Assembly: GCA_027257055.1 (NCBI GenBank)
Contig: JAPVLO010000232.1
Span: forward strand, 1,488,001 to 1,552,000
From: Cephalopachus bancanus
Taxonomy: Eukaryota > Chordata > Mammalia > Primates > Tarsiidae
DNA: 64,000 nt
Direction: 5' to 3'
Shown: in pieces, positions 47,900-59,661 of the stretch
Numbering within the stretch: position 1 is the stretch's first letter
Layout: each line of letters begins with the position of its first letter
Position numbers and translations under genes: made by a program
Notes under the pieces: generated by a model
What the model was told of the DNA's origin: nothing
What the model saw: only the letters and a program-made list of their open reading frames with translations
Database searches by the model: none

Positions 47900-49771
47900 T
47901 TATTTTCAAAAAATAATCTAAGGAGAGGTGGGCGGTCGAGGGAGAAAAAAAATCAACCAAAGCCCTCGGTTGCGACTTTTTTCAAGCATTTGCACTTATT
48001 TAATGAATGAACACGACTTCGTTGGCTGGTTTCCCTGCCTTTTGGGCTTCCACGTTTCCAGGGCCTTTGTTTGGACTTACTTTTGACTCAGAATTTGCTG
48101 AGGATCTCCAACCTGGCCCGGAGGACTCTTCCGTGTTCTGAGAAGCTCATCCTTCCCTGTAGCATTCCCTAGGAATGGAAAAGAGGAAGGCAGGTGAGTG
48201 GACTTGAGAGGTTGAGTTTTGCTCTACATTTTAAACCCACAGCTCTTTCCTTCAGTGAATGGCAGGCCATTCTGAATTGCTCTTCCCTACGGAAGGATGT
48301 GGCAGCCTGTCCCCTGGAGATCCAGGGAACTTTGCTCCTTGCCCAAAATACCTCTCGCTCCGGGAGCAATTTCTTCTCCTCTGGGAAGTGCTGTCGTGTC
48401 AGGCTGCACTGCCCTTGAACCAGACAACTTTCTCTGCTTGTCTTTATCTGTCTAAATAAAGCTAACCTACATTTGTTGTCTAATTCATTCGGATGCTTGC
48501 CGATGCTATTTAAAGCATCCCTCAAGGCCCTGAGGAAAACAAGATGCTTTGTCTCCAGTAGGGGACCTGTGGGTTTTGCTCCTCGTTTAAGGAATTCAAG
48601 AATGTAAAGAATCCATAGTCTTCCCTCGTTCCCGCATGAAGGATAAAGGAGCACTTCGCGTTTTAATCCAGGCAGTCTTCTTTGACTTGGACATGGCTGG
48701 GATCAGAGGTAGCTAGACAGTCAATCTCAATCATTCTCTCACTCTCTCTCTCTCTCTCTCTCTCCCCCTCTCTCTCTCTGTGAGAGAGAGGCTTCATGAA
48801 ATCCAACTTTTCCGAAGACAGGTTACTCCACAGAATGTGTTTTTTGTTCTGGGCTCTGAGGATTGGTGCGTCCACTGTGAGTTCACCTTCCCCTTTCAGA
48901 GAACAGATGTGAAAGTTCAAAAGCAGTTATCACCTTAGGAAACAGACTCTTGGTGAGTTTTGGACTCGGTTCTACCTCTGTCTTCAGTCTCCATGTGGCA
49001 TTTCCGTAGAGAATCCCCGAACTTCCACATTCTGGGGAGGAAAAAGAAATTCTGCAGGAGAAGGAGCCAGGGACTGGGAACAGAAATGGACTCCACTGTG
49101 AATTCACACCTGACTGGGCTTTCAGAGAGGCCCCAAGTCTGTTGTTTGCCTTTTCAGATCCCGTGTGTTGTCGACCTGTTGGCTTGCTTCAAGGGAGGGA
49201 GATCAGGCCCGCGGTCTTGTTCTAACCATTCTAACCCCGCTGCTGCCCTAAGCACATGTGTGTTGCCAGCATCCATGTGTTCGGCCTCGGTTCTGTGACG
49301 TCCATTGCAGTGAGTGAGTCAGAAACCACCAGCTAACAGGTCTGTTCCTCCCCACCGTCACCTAGGAAACCAATGCATCATCCACAGGAAATGCAGGCCC
49401 AGAGGGGAGGGTGCCCAGATCGGGTTAGAAAGCCAACAGTGAGTTTTTCAAAGGAGGTCAAATAATAATTCCTAGAATCTGAGTCTAGGGTGGGCGGTGG
49501 ATCCAGCCTCTCAGGCATGGATGGAGGGCTGTCAGAGAGAAACACCAGAAGAAGTGAATCGACCGAAAGCATGTAAAATGTGAGCTTATGAGAAATTTAC
49601 CAGGAACCAGAGGCGTGATTTGACTCTCCCAGCAAACAGCATGTATTTGCCCAGTGGCTGAGGGAATGTTTCTGGTATGGTTGTACAGGGTATGAAATAA
49701 AGTGAGAACATTGACGACACGCCAGGCAAAGCTTTCTGCTGAACTAAATGTGTGTCCCCTTTTCATGGTCA
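47900..49771. other. Longest Alu-free stretch of this half
   Basis: About 1.9 kb with no SINE. 48440-48465 carries AATAAA (plus) after a unique stretch. 49295-49325 has GTGAGTGAGTCAG (AP-1-like). A 161-codon minus frame (48169-48654) has no motif. Could contain regulatory DNA or an unrecognised transcript end. Confidence 0.35.
48735..48790. repeat. (TC)n tract followed by (GA)n
   Basis: TCTC run interrupted by CCCC, then CTGTGAGAGAGAGG, so the end folds back on itself. Confidence 0.9.
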
Positions 49772-49779
49772 CCTTGTTT

Positions 49780-50053
<274 letters not shown>

Positions 50054-50067
50054 TAAAAAGTGATGAT

Positions 50068-50356
50068 GCCAGGCGTGGTGGCTCATGCCTGTAATCCCAG
50101 CAATTTGGGAGGCCGAGGGGGGAGGATTGTCTGAACCCACGAGTTTGAGACCAGCCTGGGCAACCTCATCTTGACAAAAAAATAATCAAAACATTAGTCA
50201 GACATCGTGGCAGACACTTTTCGTTCCAACTACTTGGGAGGCTGTGGCAGAAGGATGGCCTGAGCACAGCAGGTTGAGGCTTGGTAGCCATGATTGGGCC
50301 ACTGTACTCCAGCCTGGGCAGCAGAGTGAGACTCCGACTCAAGACAAAAAACAAAC
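50068..50356 (+). mobile_element. Alu SINE
   Basis: TSD AAAAGTGATG at 50056-50065 and 50357-50366. Tail GACAAAAAACAAACA. Confidence 0.95.
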
Positions 50357-50366
50357 AAAAGTGATG

Positions 50367-50752
50367 GAAAGTACCTTTAGAGAAAACCATGCCCTGGTTC
50401 CCCTGATCTCTTGCTGTTTTTTGTTTATTTCTTTATTGTCTATGCCTGATTTTCTCTTTTCTTGATCACTACAGTCCAGTATAATCCACTGGCCTTAGTG
50501 TCTAGATACAATTTATCACACAGTATCCAGATATCTGTGGGTACAAGCATAGTACAACTCAGAAAAGTGACCTTACAGTTTCATGTTGTCTGCTGAGTTT
50601 AATATTTTCAGGCAGCTTTATGTTCCCATATTGCTATGAATGAGAGACTGTACATCAAACCACAATGTGAGCACTTCCAGAACGTCCTACTTTAGACCCA
50701 GAGAACGTTAAAATGGGTGGGAGAATCTCAAAAATCATCTGGTCTTAACAGT
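50367..50752. other. Unique sequence
   Basis: Nothing recognised. Confidence 0.4.
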
Positions 50753-51036
50753 ATTTTTTTTTTTTTAAGAGACAGGGTCTTGCTCTGTCACCCAGGCTGG
50801 AGTACAGTGGCACAATCATAGCTCACTATAGCCTCCACCTCCTGGGCTCAAAGGATCCTCCCCCTCAGCCTCTCAAGTAGCCAGGACTATAGATGCCCAC
50901 TACTACACCTGGCTAATTTGTTAGTGGGTCTCACTATGTTTCTGAGGCTGGTCTTGAATTCCTGTTCCCAAGTGATCCTCCCGCTTCAGGCTCCCAAAGT
51001 GCTGGGACTACAGTAAGTCAGTCACCTTACCCAGAC
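50753..51036 (-). mobile_element. Alu SINE, old
   Basis: Antisense dimer, TTTTTTAAGAGACAGGGTCTTGC to TCACCTTACCCAGAC. Diverged. Confidence 0.9.
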
Positions 51037-51039
51037 TAC

Positions 51040-51125
51040 CTGATTTTTGACATGAGAAATGAGTCCCAGAGAGGTGAAGTGCTTCGTCCGAGGTCACTCA
51101 GTGAATTAGTGTGACTGCTGAAACT
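51040..51125 (-). repeat. MIR SINE remnant
   Basis: GAGAAATGAGTCCCAGAGAGGTGAAGTGC then GAGGTCACTCAGTG. Confidence 0.7.
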
Positions 51126-51606
51126 GGGGAAGAGGAGAGAGAGGTAGGAAGTTTGATCACAGGCTCAAAATGAGTCAACAGGTGATACGGCCACCTGAAA
51201 GACAGGTAGAACATTAAGCTGCATTAAGTGGAGGATGGGGTCCTGACCAAGAGGGGCGGGTGGTCCCAGCAAGGGATGGTCAGCGTGTGGCAAGAGTGTG
51301 ATGTTCTGTCTTGAGGACCCCTTGAGTTGGAACCCCCGACAAACCTGAGTGTGCCCAGAAGAGGGCACAGATGGAGATGCTGATTTTCGTGACTATAAGC
51401 TAAGAAGAACAATGGGCAAGCATTAGACTTTTTAGCCCAGAGACTAGAGGATTTGTCGTGGAAGGGGTAGAAGAGTATATCATCAGATAGTTGAAGGGTG
51501 ACCTTGAAGAAGGCTCAGACTTATTTTGTGTCCTTCTAAGTGCAGTTCTAAGTTGGTACAAGTTCAAGAGTGATGGATTTTAGCTCCATAGAAGTAATTT
51601 TTAGAT
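51126..51606. other. Unique sequence
   Basis: Two small overlapping minus frames; nothing recognised. Confidence 0.4.
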
Positions 51607-51616
51607 AATTCAAGCT

Positions 51617-51911
51617 AGACTGGGCATGGTGGCTCATACCTGTCATCCCAGAACTTTGAGAGGCCGAGGTAGGAGGATTGCTTTATTCCAATGGTTTAAG
51701 ACCAGTCTGGGTAACATGCGAGTCTTGGTCTCTAAAATAAAACAAAAAATTAGCTGGGCATGATGGTATGTGCCTATAGTCCCAGCTACTCAGGAGGCTG
51801 AGGTGGAAGGATTGCCTGAGCCCAGGAGGTCAAGGCTGCAGTAGCCATGATTGTGCACTCCAGCCTGGGTGACAGAGTGAAACTCTGACTCAAATTATTA
51901 TTATTATTATT
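51617..51911 (+). mobile_element. Alu SINE with an (ATT)n tail
   Basis: TSD ATTCAAGCT at 51608-51616 and 51912-51920. The tail is ATT repeats instead of poly-A. Confidence 0.95.
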
Positions 51912-51974
51912 ATTCAAGCTGATTGAAGTATATTAAATTGACTGATATGGTAGTGAATTAATTCTTTGCCTCTA

Positions 51975-52200
51975 GGTGTTTAAATATTCATTCATTCACT
52001 CCAGAACTTTTATTGAGCCCTTATCATACCCCAGTCATGCCAGGCACTAAAGGTACAATGACGACTAACACAGTCATCAACGGCGAGTTCATCCTAAATC
52101 CATCAGAGGGTGTGTGATCACTTAAATGCAGGGATGTGATGGTCAGTGTCTAGAATACCGAGAAGGACATTTAAGCTTGGACAGAAGTGTAGACCAGAGG
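51975..52200 (+). repeat. L2-type remnant
   Basis: ATTCATTCATTCACTCCAGAACTTTTATTGAGCCC, ATGCCAGGCACTAAAGGTACAATGACG. Confidence 0.75.
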
Positions 52201-52314
52201 ACTTTGAGGTTGCTGCCTGTGTTAATTAAGTCAACTCCAGTTGCTGTGAGAATCAAACCTAAAACGTGATAGGAAACTTATTTCACGTTAATTTAACATT
52301 CAAAATGGATGTTG

Positions 52315-52424
52315 CATCCGGCACAGTGGCGCGCACCTATAATCCCATTGCTCTGGGAGGCCAAGACAAGAGGATCGTTTGAGCTCAGGAGTTCAAGACC
52401 AGCCTGGGAAGCGTAGCAAGACAC
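52315..52424 (+). mobile_element. Alu-type monomer
   Basis: CATCCGGCACAGTGGCGCGCACC to GAAGCGTAGCAAGAC, without a clear tail. Confidence 0.8.
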
Positions 52425-52675
52425 ACACTGGAAAGCACGTTCGTCCCTCAGAGGTTTAAAACTAGGCAGAGTTCTCTCCTTGCTGACATTCATTCTGCTG
52501 GGCCCTAAATACAAAGCAGACCAGTTCTTACATATTGAAAACTGACCAGGGCCGTCCCTAAGGGATCTCACGTTGTATAGACCTAATGGTTCTGGAGCCT
52601 GTGGAACTAACCCTAGTGTTCAGCAAAGTTATCAGAATGAGAACGCTCACCACATCTATCTTTTATTTTTTTAAT

Positions 52676-53322
52676 TTCTTATTTTTGTAGAGAGACAGGA
52701 TCTCACTTTGTGGCCCAGGTTGGAGTGCAGTGGCGTGATCCATAGCTCATGGCAGCCTCAAACTCCTGGGTTCAAGTGATCCCCTGCCTTAGCCTTCCCA
52801 GAACTGAGACTACAGGGCTGGGCTCAGTGGCTCAGCCTGTAATCCCAGCACTTTGGGAGACCGAGGCGAGTGGATTGCCTGAGCCCAGGGGTTCGCGACC
52901 ATCCTGGGCAAACTTGGTGAGATCTTGCCTCTACAATTAAAAAAAAAAATTAGCCGGTCATGGTAGCACGCGCCTGTAGCTCTGACTACTTGGAAGGCTG
53001 AGGCAGAAGGATCGCTGGAGTCCAGCAGGTCGACACTGGGGTATCTGTGAGTGTGCCACTGTACTCCAGTCTGGGCGATGGAGTGAGACTCCAACTCAAA
53101 CAAACAAACAAACAAACAACACACACACAAAAAAACCAGAACTGAGACTACAGGTTTGTGCCATCGAGACTGGTTAATTTTTTGTTGTTGTTGTTGTTTT
53201 GGTATCAATGGGGCTCTCTCTATGTTGCCCAGACTAACCTAAAGCTTCTGGCCTCAAGCAATCCTCCCACCTCAGCCTCCCAAAGTACTAGGACTACAGG
53301 CGTGAGTCACCGCACCAAACCC
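52676..53322 (-). mobile_element. Alu SINE (outer), interrupted
   Basis: Antisense old Alu (GAGAGACAGGATCTCACTTTG), split at 52815/53138 and continuing GTTTGTGCCATCGAGACTGG..GTGAGTCACCGCACC. Confidence 0.9.
52816..53137 (+). mobile_element. Alu SINE nested in an Alu, lemur type
   Basis: Perfect 16-bp TSD AGAACTGAGACTACAG at 52800-52815 and 53138-53153. Tail (CAAA)n then ACACACACA. Confidence 0.97.
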
Positions 53323-53627
53323 ACACCTGGCTTTTAAGTGCTTGATCATAATTTTAGCTCTTACCTAACTTGATATCTGGACCATAGGCATTCCAAGTTG
53401 ATGCCAGTTTGCTCACCACATACTTAAAACAGCTCCAATTTCTTGGACAACTTTTCCTCCTTTCTCGCCGATTGCTGTTGCCTGCATGGACCCAGTCGGT
53501 GTTTTTCACATTTAAACCTCTTTCTGTCTTCTGTAATCACCCCTGTCAATGAACGAGCCATCTCTTACCCACATACAACACTGGCACTTTCTCTTACCAC
53601 ATTCAGTCAGTTAACCTCTTTATTTTT
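53323..53627. other. Unique sequence
   Basis: Nothing recognised. Confidence 0.4.
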
Positions 53628-53929
53628 TTATTTTATTTTTTTATTGTTTGAGTTGGAGTCTTACTCTGTCGCCCAGACTGGAGTGCAGTGGCCTCTCCCA
53701 GCCACTGCAGCCTCAACCTGCTGGGCTCCAGTGATCCTTCCACCTCAGCCTTCCAAGTAGCTAGAACTACAGGTGCACGCTACCACGCCCAGCTAAATTT
53801 TTTAAATTTACTGTAGAGATGAGGTCTCGCCAAGTTGCCCAGGCGGGTCTCGAACCTTCGAGCTCAGGCAATTCACTCACCTCGGACTCCCAAAGCGCAG
53901 GATTATAGGCTGAACTACCGAGCCTGGCT
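53628..53929 (-). mobile_element. Alu SINE, lemur type
   Basis: Antisense dimer with TTGAGTTGGAGTCTTAC head and AAAGCGCAGGATTATAGGC. Confidence 0.95.
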
Positions 53930-53945
53930 TTTATTTTTGTTGTAA

Positions 53946-54356
53946 TCACAAGCCTCTTCTGAAGAGCACAGTCAGCATTCTCATTGCTTTTGCAATTATC
54001 GGACATATTGGGGCTAATAATGTTGCAAAGCATCCAAAATTAAATACAGCAAACTTGCTGGTGAAAGAAATGGGCTGGCCAGTGCCAAGGCGATCACAGC
54101 CAACCCTCATCACCGTCTGCTGAGGGCAGGTGAAGTTGAAACACTTCGGCTTTGGAGGCAAAGTGTTTTCCAGTTCCTGGAAGTTCACAGGTGGCCCAGT
54201 GGCTGTGGAATTCCTGCCTGGCCACAGTCACGGTGTCCCATTCGGGCAGAGCCCATCTGAGTTCACGGTCATCAGATTACACTCAAATACATAATCAACC
54301 AAAATTATGTTTAGAGAGCTCAATTGGTTGACATTGTCTGAATCACTCAGAGCCAT
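53946..54356 (-). pseudogene. Unexplained open frame with one in-frame stop
   Basis: On the minus strand an ATG (54354-54356, context CCCATGG) opens a 136-codon frame. It is broken only by TGA at 54228-54230 and ends in TGA at 53946-53948. The product would be cysteine-rich (KCFNFTCPQQ, VGCDR) with a hydrophobic C-terminal stretch (FGCFATLLAPICPIIAKAM). No repeat family is evident. I do not recognise it. It could be a dead retrocopy, a single-exon relic or chance. Confidence 0.2.
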
Positions 54357-54988
<632 letters not shown>

Positions 54989-55719
54989 CCACAACAACTT
55001 GTTTTACTCATTGAGATTATTAGAAAAATCGAGGGGGTCCCTGATTTACCAATGAACGCTGACTGCATCAGTACTCTGGCACTGGCTGCAGAGCAGACCG
55101 GTGTCATGGAGAATGCTATACCTTTCTGAACCACGGAGGGCTGCGGACTCACACTCTGGCCTGGCCTCAACGACCACGTTGTCCTTTCATCAGACCCGCT
55201 CCTCCCGCCAACACCAGCGCTGCCGGCAGTTCTCTGAGTGACACCGTGTTCCTGGCCTTCAGGCTCCCATCGGAGCCTCTCCACAGGGCTCCCTGGAGTC
55301 CACCCCTCGCCGCCTCCCCTCTCCCAGGCTTCTGGCTTGTCTGAGTCAGCCCTGACTCACCTCCCTCATTAGGGGACTCGAATGCCTCTCCAGACTCTGG
55401 ATCCCTTTCGTCTCCCTCCTCGTCACAGGCTTCCTGGAAGCCTAAGGTCTGTGGACAACCTTGACGTCTGAAGCTGGGTCACTACCAAGGGGCACCGCTC
55501 CGTAAAGAGGCTGGCAGGATTGAGATGATGATGGTGGTGATGGTGGTGGTGGTGCTTCAGAAGGATTCAGTGGTCAGACTTGACATCTCTGCCTGTGTCG
55601 GGTCCTGGGGCAGCACCAAAGTCCTTGATTCTTGGTCCCTTCTTTTCTCTGCCTAGTCTTTTCTTTCCCTTCTTACCAGCCCACCTCCCCACCACCCCCG
55701 TCTATACATGCCTGAATGG
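54989..55719. other. Unique, with a (TGR)n patch
   Basis: 55526-55556 is imperfect GATGATGGTGGTGATGGTGG. No gene or TE recognised. Confidence 0.4.
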
Positions 55720-55972
55720 CCCAAGACTGAAGTGCAGTGGCACAATCACGGCTACTGTAGCCTCCACCTCCTAGGCTCAGATTCTTCTGCCTCAGCCTCC
55801 TGAGTAGCTGGGACTACAAGCACACACCACCATGCTCGGCTAATTTTTTTTTTTTGTAGAGTTGAGGTCTCACTATGTTGCCCAGGCTGGTTTTGAACTT
55901 CTGGGCTCAAGCATTCCTCCCATGTGGGCCTCTTAAAGTGCTGGGATTCTAGGTGTGAGCTACCCCACCTAA
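55720..55972 (-). mobile_element. Alu SINE, truncated at the tail side
   Basis: Antisense. Lacks the T head and first ~25 bases. GACTGAAGTGCAGTGGCACAATC to AGCTACCCCACCTAAC. Confidence 0.85.
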
Positions 55973-56039
55973 CAATTTTGTTCTGAAAGGAACCTCAGAG
56001 ATCATCCTGTCTACCTTTTCTTTCGTTCGGTGAGCAAAG

Positions 56040-56150
56040 CCCAAGCCAGGTGCCCAGGGCTGCCCTGACAAGGCCACCTGGAAAGTTTACTGAGATGCAG
56101 ATTCTGGTTCCTGACGCCTGGGTGGGGCCCCCTGACCACACTTTGAGCCA
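56040..56150. mobile_element. Old hAT MER-type fragment
   Basis: TGAGATGCAGATTCTGGTTCC and GGGTGGGGCCCCCTGACCACACTTTGAG match the family seen at 7655-7775. Confidence 0.5.
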
Positions 56151-56368
56151 CCACGCCTGCCCAGTTTATTTTCACCCTCAACTATGAGGTCTCATCTGGG
56201 CCATCTTACCAGAAAGCTCTGGACTCCCATTTTAGACAGACCCTGATTAGCAATAAAGTTGAATGTTATCAAGCTCTCTTCTCATGATGAGTTAGTTCAG
56301 AACCTTTGCCAATTTTTCTATTGGGGTCGTTGCCTTTTAATTATTGAGTTGTAGCAGCTCTTTATTAA

Positions 56369-56726
<358 letters not shown>

Positions 56727-57123
56727 TTAAAGTGTCTTAGTCTTTTAACTTTATCGATTAACTTTGGCATGTGGAATCTCAGACTCTGGGCTAACGGTCA
56801 TTTTCTTTGTTGGTCGTGGCATGGTTGCCTTCCTTCCTGTGGACGAAGGAGGTGAGGATGATGTCTCTCAGGGAACCGTGAGAGTGAGAAGACAGCACAT
56901 GTGGGGTCGTGCCCTACACACATGGGACATGGCTGGCTTGTGACCAGAGCTTATGTTAATCTGACCGTCACAATGAATCTAGTGTGGGGGTGTAGCTGCC
57001 TGGTGTTGGCAAGTGCCATGTTTGTTTTGTTCTGTTTTCAGTTTGGTTTCAGTTAAACAAACATTTCTTGAGCACTTGCAAGTACTCTGAGGTCTAGGTT
57101 TTGGTTGTGTTAAGATACATTAG
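56727..57123. other. Unique with an L2-like end
   Basis: 57055-57100 (AACAAACATTTCTTGAGCACTTGCAAG) is L2-like. The rest is unrecognised. Confidence 0.4.
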
Positions 57124-57545
57124 AGGCTGGACGTGGTGGCTCACACCTGTCATCCCAGCACTTTGGGAGGCTGAGGCGGGAGGACTGCTTAAGGTCGGGG
57201 ATCTGAGAGCACCAGGGATTTCCTGGGAGAGAGGCCAGAACACAGACAGATCAAAGGAGGACTCAAACGCCTGTGGGTTTCTGTGCTCTAAGAGCACCAG
57301 GGATCGCCCGGGAGAGAGACCGGAACACAAGAGCCCTCCCAGCAGGGCCAGCACCACCCACGTGAGCACATGCAGGGCACCAAGGGACCTCGGCCTCCAG
57401 CCGGCTCCATCTCTGTTACCCAAATCAACACATCTCCTGTCTTCGGAAATGAGAAATCAACTCACTTCTCACGTGGCCCCTTGGTTTGAGACCAGCCTGG
57501 GCAACATAATGAGGCTTTGTCTGTTTCTATAAAAATAATTTTTTA
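57124..57545 (+). mobile_element. Alu-type monomer split by a 284-bp insert
   Basis: 57124-57199 (GGCTGGACGTGGTGGCTCACACC..TTAAGGTCGGGG) and 57484-57545 (GTTTGAGACCAGCCTGGGCAAC..) are the two halves of one monomer. The intervening DNA is the inverted-duplication arm. Confidence 0.85.
57204..57476 (+). repeat. Inverted duplication, arm 1
   Basis: 57241-57476 is the reverse complement of 58534-58770 (236 against 237 bp, about 28 mismatches counted by eye). 57204-57246 is additionally a direct repeat of 57289-57331, giving an 85-bp period. Confidence 0.9.
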
Positions 57546-57794
57546 AAGAATAGATGAAGTTAGACACTGCCTGCAAGAGCCTCCTGTGTGTGAGCAAGCT
57601 CGCAGCTTCTGCTTACCTGTCTCCTCAGCCACCGCTGTCTTGGCTGTCAACGAATGGAATCTCCCACCACCCCTGACATGTCCAGCCGTAAACCCGCCTC
57701 AGTGCCGAGGCTCACAACTGGTTGCTCCTTGGCTTCCACATAGGCTGTCTCCTCATGAGTAGAACCTTATACATGTTAAAATGTGTTGGTTTGT
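57546..57794. other. Unique sequence
   Basis: Nothing recognised. Confidence 0.4.
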
Positions 57795-57931
57795 TGCCGA
57801 GTGTGGTGGCTCATGCCTGTCATCCCCGTAGTTTGGGAGGCCGAGGTGGGAGGATTGCTTGAGCTTGGGGGCTCAAGACCAGCCTGGGCAACATTGTGAG
57901 ACCCCATCTCTATTTAACAAAAAGAAAAAAT
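57795..57931 (+). mobile_element. Alu-type monomer
   Basis: GCCGAGTGTGGTGGCTCATGCC to CCCCATCTCTATTTAACAAAAAG. Confidence 0.85.
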
Positions 57932-58075
57932 ATTATTTATTTCTATAGTAGAAACCATAAGAACAGTAGTTTTTCCATTTGGACTGATAGGTTTTGATTT
58001 TAACTTTAAGAAATAGAAAGTTTTACTTTCCCCCATTTATGATGTCTAATGCTTTTACATTCTCTCCACTGCCTG

Positions 58076-58080
<5 letters not shown>

Positions 58081-58118
<38 letters not shown>
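58081..58118. repeat. (AT)19 microsatellite
   Basis: Perfect, self-complementary AT run between the arms of the inverted duplication. Confidence 0.97.
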
Positions 58119-58121
<3 letters not shown>

Positions 58122-58344
58122 CCATTAATAGTACAATAGAAATGTCTGAAGACAGTGTTTCTCCTTGAATTGATATCTGTGTGTTAACAGAGTCAAAGGA
58201 ATTTTGGCAAACTTCCAGCTATCAGCCAGTACAGAATACCCCCACTCCTGTTTGTGCCCGGTCATTCTTTCGGCCCACACAGCTGTCTGACGGCTTCCAA
58301 CCCTGAGCATAGATAAAACCAAAAACATCAAGAGGATTGACTCT

Positions 58345-58430
58345 TGTCTGCCAAGTACCAAGCTAAGTGCTTTCACATACGCCCTCTCACATAATGGCTC
58401 TCTGTGCTGTCCTGCGGGGGATGCGACCCG
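58345..58430 (-). repeat. MIR SINE remnant
   Basis: CAAGTACCAAGCTAAGTGCTTTCACATACGCCCTCTCAC. Confidence 0.65.
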
Positions 58431-58533
58431 GTGCGTTTGCGCGGCTTCCTCCTCCATGCAGGGACTGCTTCTCTTGTCTGTGTGACCCTCTGCTGGCAGC
58501 AAAGCATCCATCTTTTTCTCCTCTCATCCAGGT

Positions 58534-58770
58534 CCACGTGAGAAGTGGGTTGACTTCTCATTTCCGAAGATAGGAGATGTGTTGATTTGGGTAACAGAGG
58601 ATGGAGCAGGCTGGAGGCCGAGGCCCCTTGGTGCCCTGTGTGTGCCCACGTGGGTGGCGCCAGCCCTGCTGGGAGGGTTCTCGTGTTCTGGCCTCTCTCC
58701 CAGCTGATCCTTGGCACTCTCTGAGCACAGGAACCCACAGGCAATCGAGTCCTCCTTTGATCTGTCTGTG
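58534..58770 (-). repeat. Inverted duplication, arm 2
   Basis: Reverse complement of 57241-57476. It lies in otherwise unique DNA, so it may be the source copy. It lacks the extra partial 85-bp unit. Confidence 0.9.
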
Positions 58771-59241
58771 AACGCAGGTCACTCATGGCTGCCCTCACCC
58801 ACACTCAGAAGCCCCTCCAGGAGAAGCCTATGACAGGTCTCACCTACTCCTGAAACACCCTGCCATTTCCTCCTTGGGCCAAATCTTGAATTCCACTAAA
58901 GAAAACATAGTCCGAGTGAAGTTGCACCACCTGTGAGAAAGGACTCTTCCCTGGGCAGCTCCAGGAGAATTGGCAGGCAGCCCCAGCTGCCAACAGGCGA
59001 CATGGGCTCAGCCTAGAAGCCAGCAAAGCCCTCCTGGTGCCTGAAAAAAGGAGACAGCCAGGCCTGAGAAGGGGCAGCTGACTCATGCATGGATGAGTCC
59101 CCAAGGACAGTGGCCCCCATCCAAGTCACGCTGGCTTGGTAGGGCAGCAGACTCACAGCCGACCCAATCTGGCGAGGATGGGCACCCAGAAAAGAAGACT
59201 CTGGAAAAGGATGTGCTTAGCATCAGCATGTGGTAATAGTG
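58771..59241. other. Unique sequence
   Basis: Nothing recognised. Confidence 0.4.
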
Positions 59242-59255
59242 TTATTTTATCTTTT

Positions 59256-59508
59256 GTTTTGTTTTGTTTTTTGAGTCAGAGTCTCACTCTGTCGCCCAGA
59301 CTGGAGTGCAGTGGCCGCTTCCGGCCACCGCAGCCTCGACCTGCTGGGCTCCGGCGATCCTTCCACCTCAGCCTTCCAACTAGCCGGAATTACAGGCATG
59401 CGCTACCACGCCCGGCTGATTTTTTGATTTATTGTAGAGATGAGGTCTCGCTGCCCAGGCGGGTCTCGAACCCGCGGGCTCAGGCAATCCACTCACCTCA
59501 GCCTCCCA
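59256..59508 (-). mobile_element. 5'-truncated Alu, young lemur lineage
   Basis: Antisense. Stops at CTCAGCCTCCCAAA, lacking the first ~35 bases of the element, yet flanked by TATTTTATCTTTT-type TSDs (59242-59255, 59509-59522). Has the 5-nt deletion (CTCGCTGCCCAGG). Confidence 0.95.
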
Positions 59509-59530
59509 AATATTTTATCTTTTAATTAAT

Positions 59531-59661
59531 TTATTTTTTCTTTTGAGGCAAGGTCTTGCGATGTTGCCCAGGTTGGACTCGAACTCCTAAACTCAAGCAA
59601 TCCTCCTGCCTCAGCCTCCAAAGTGCTGGGATGACAGGCATGAGCCACTGTTCCTGGCCAG
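59531..59661 (-). mobile_element. Alu monomer
   Basis: TTTTTTCTTTTGAGGCAAGGTCTTGC to CCACTGTTCCTGGCC. Confidence 0.85.

Noticed and set aside
48169..48654. 161-residue minus frame
   Set aside because: No motif, and the start is in sequence without promoter or splice support; probably chance.
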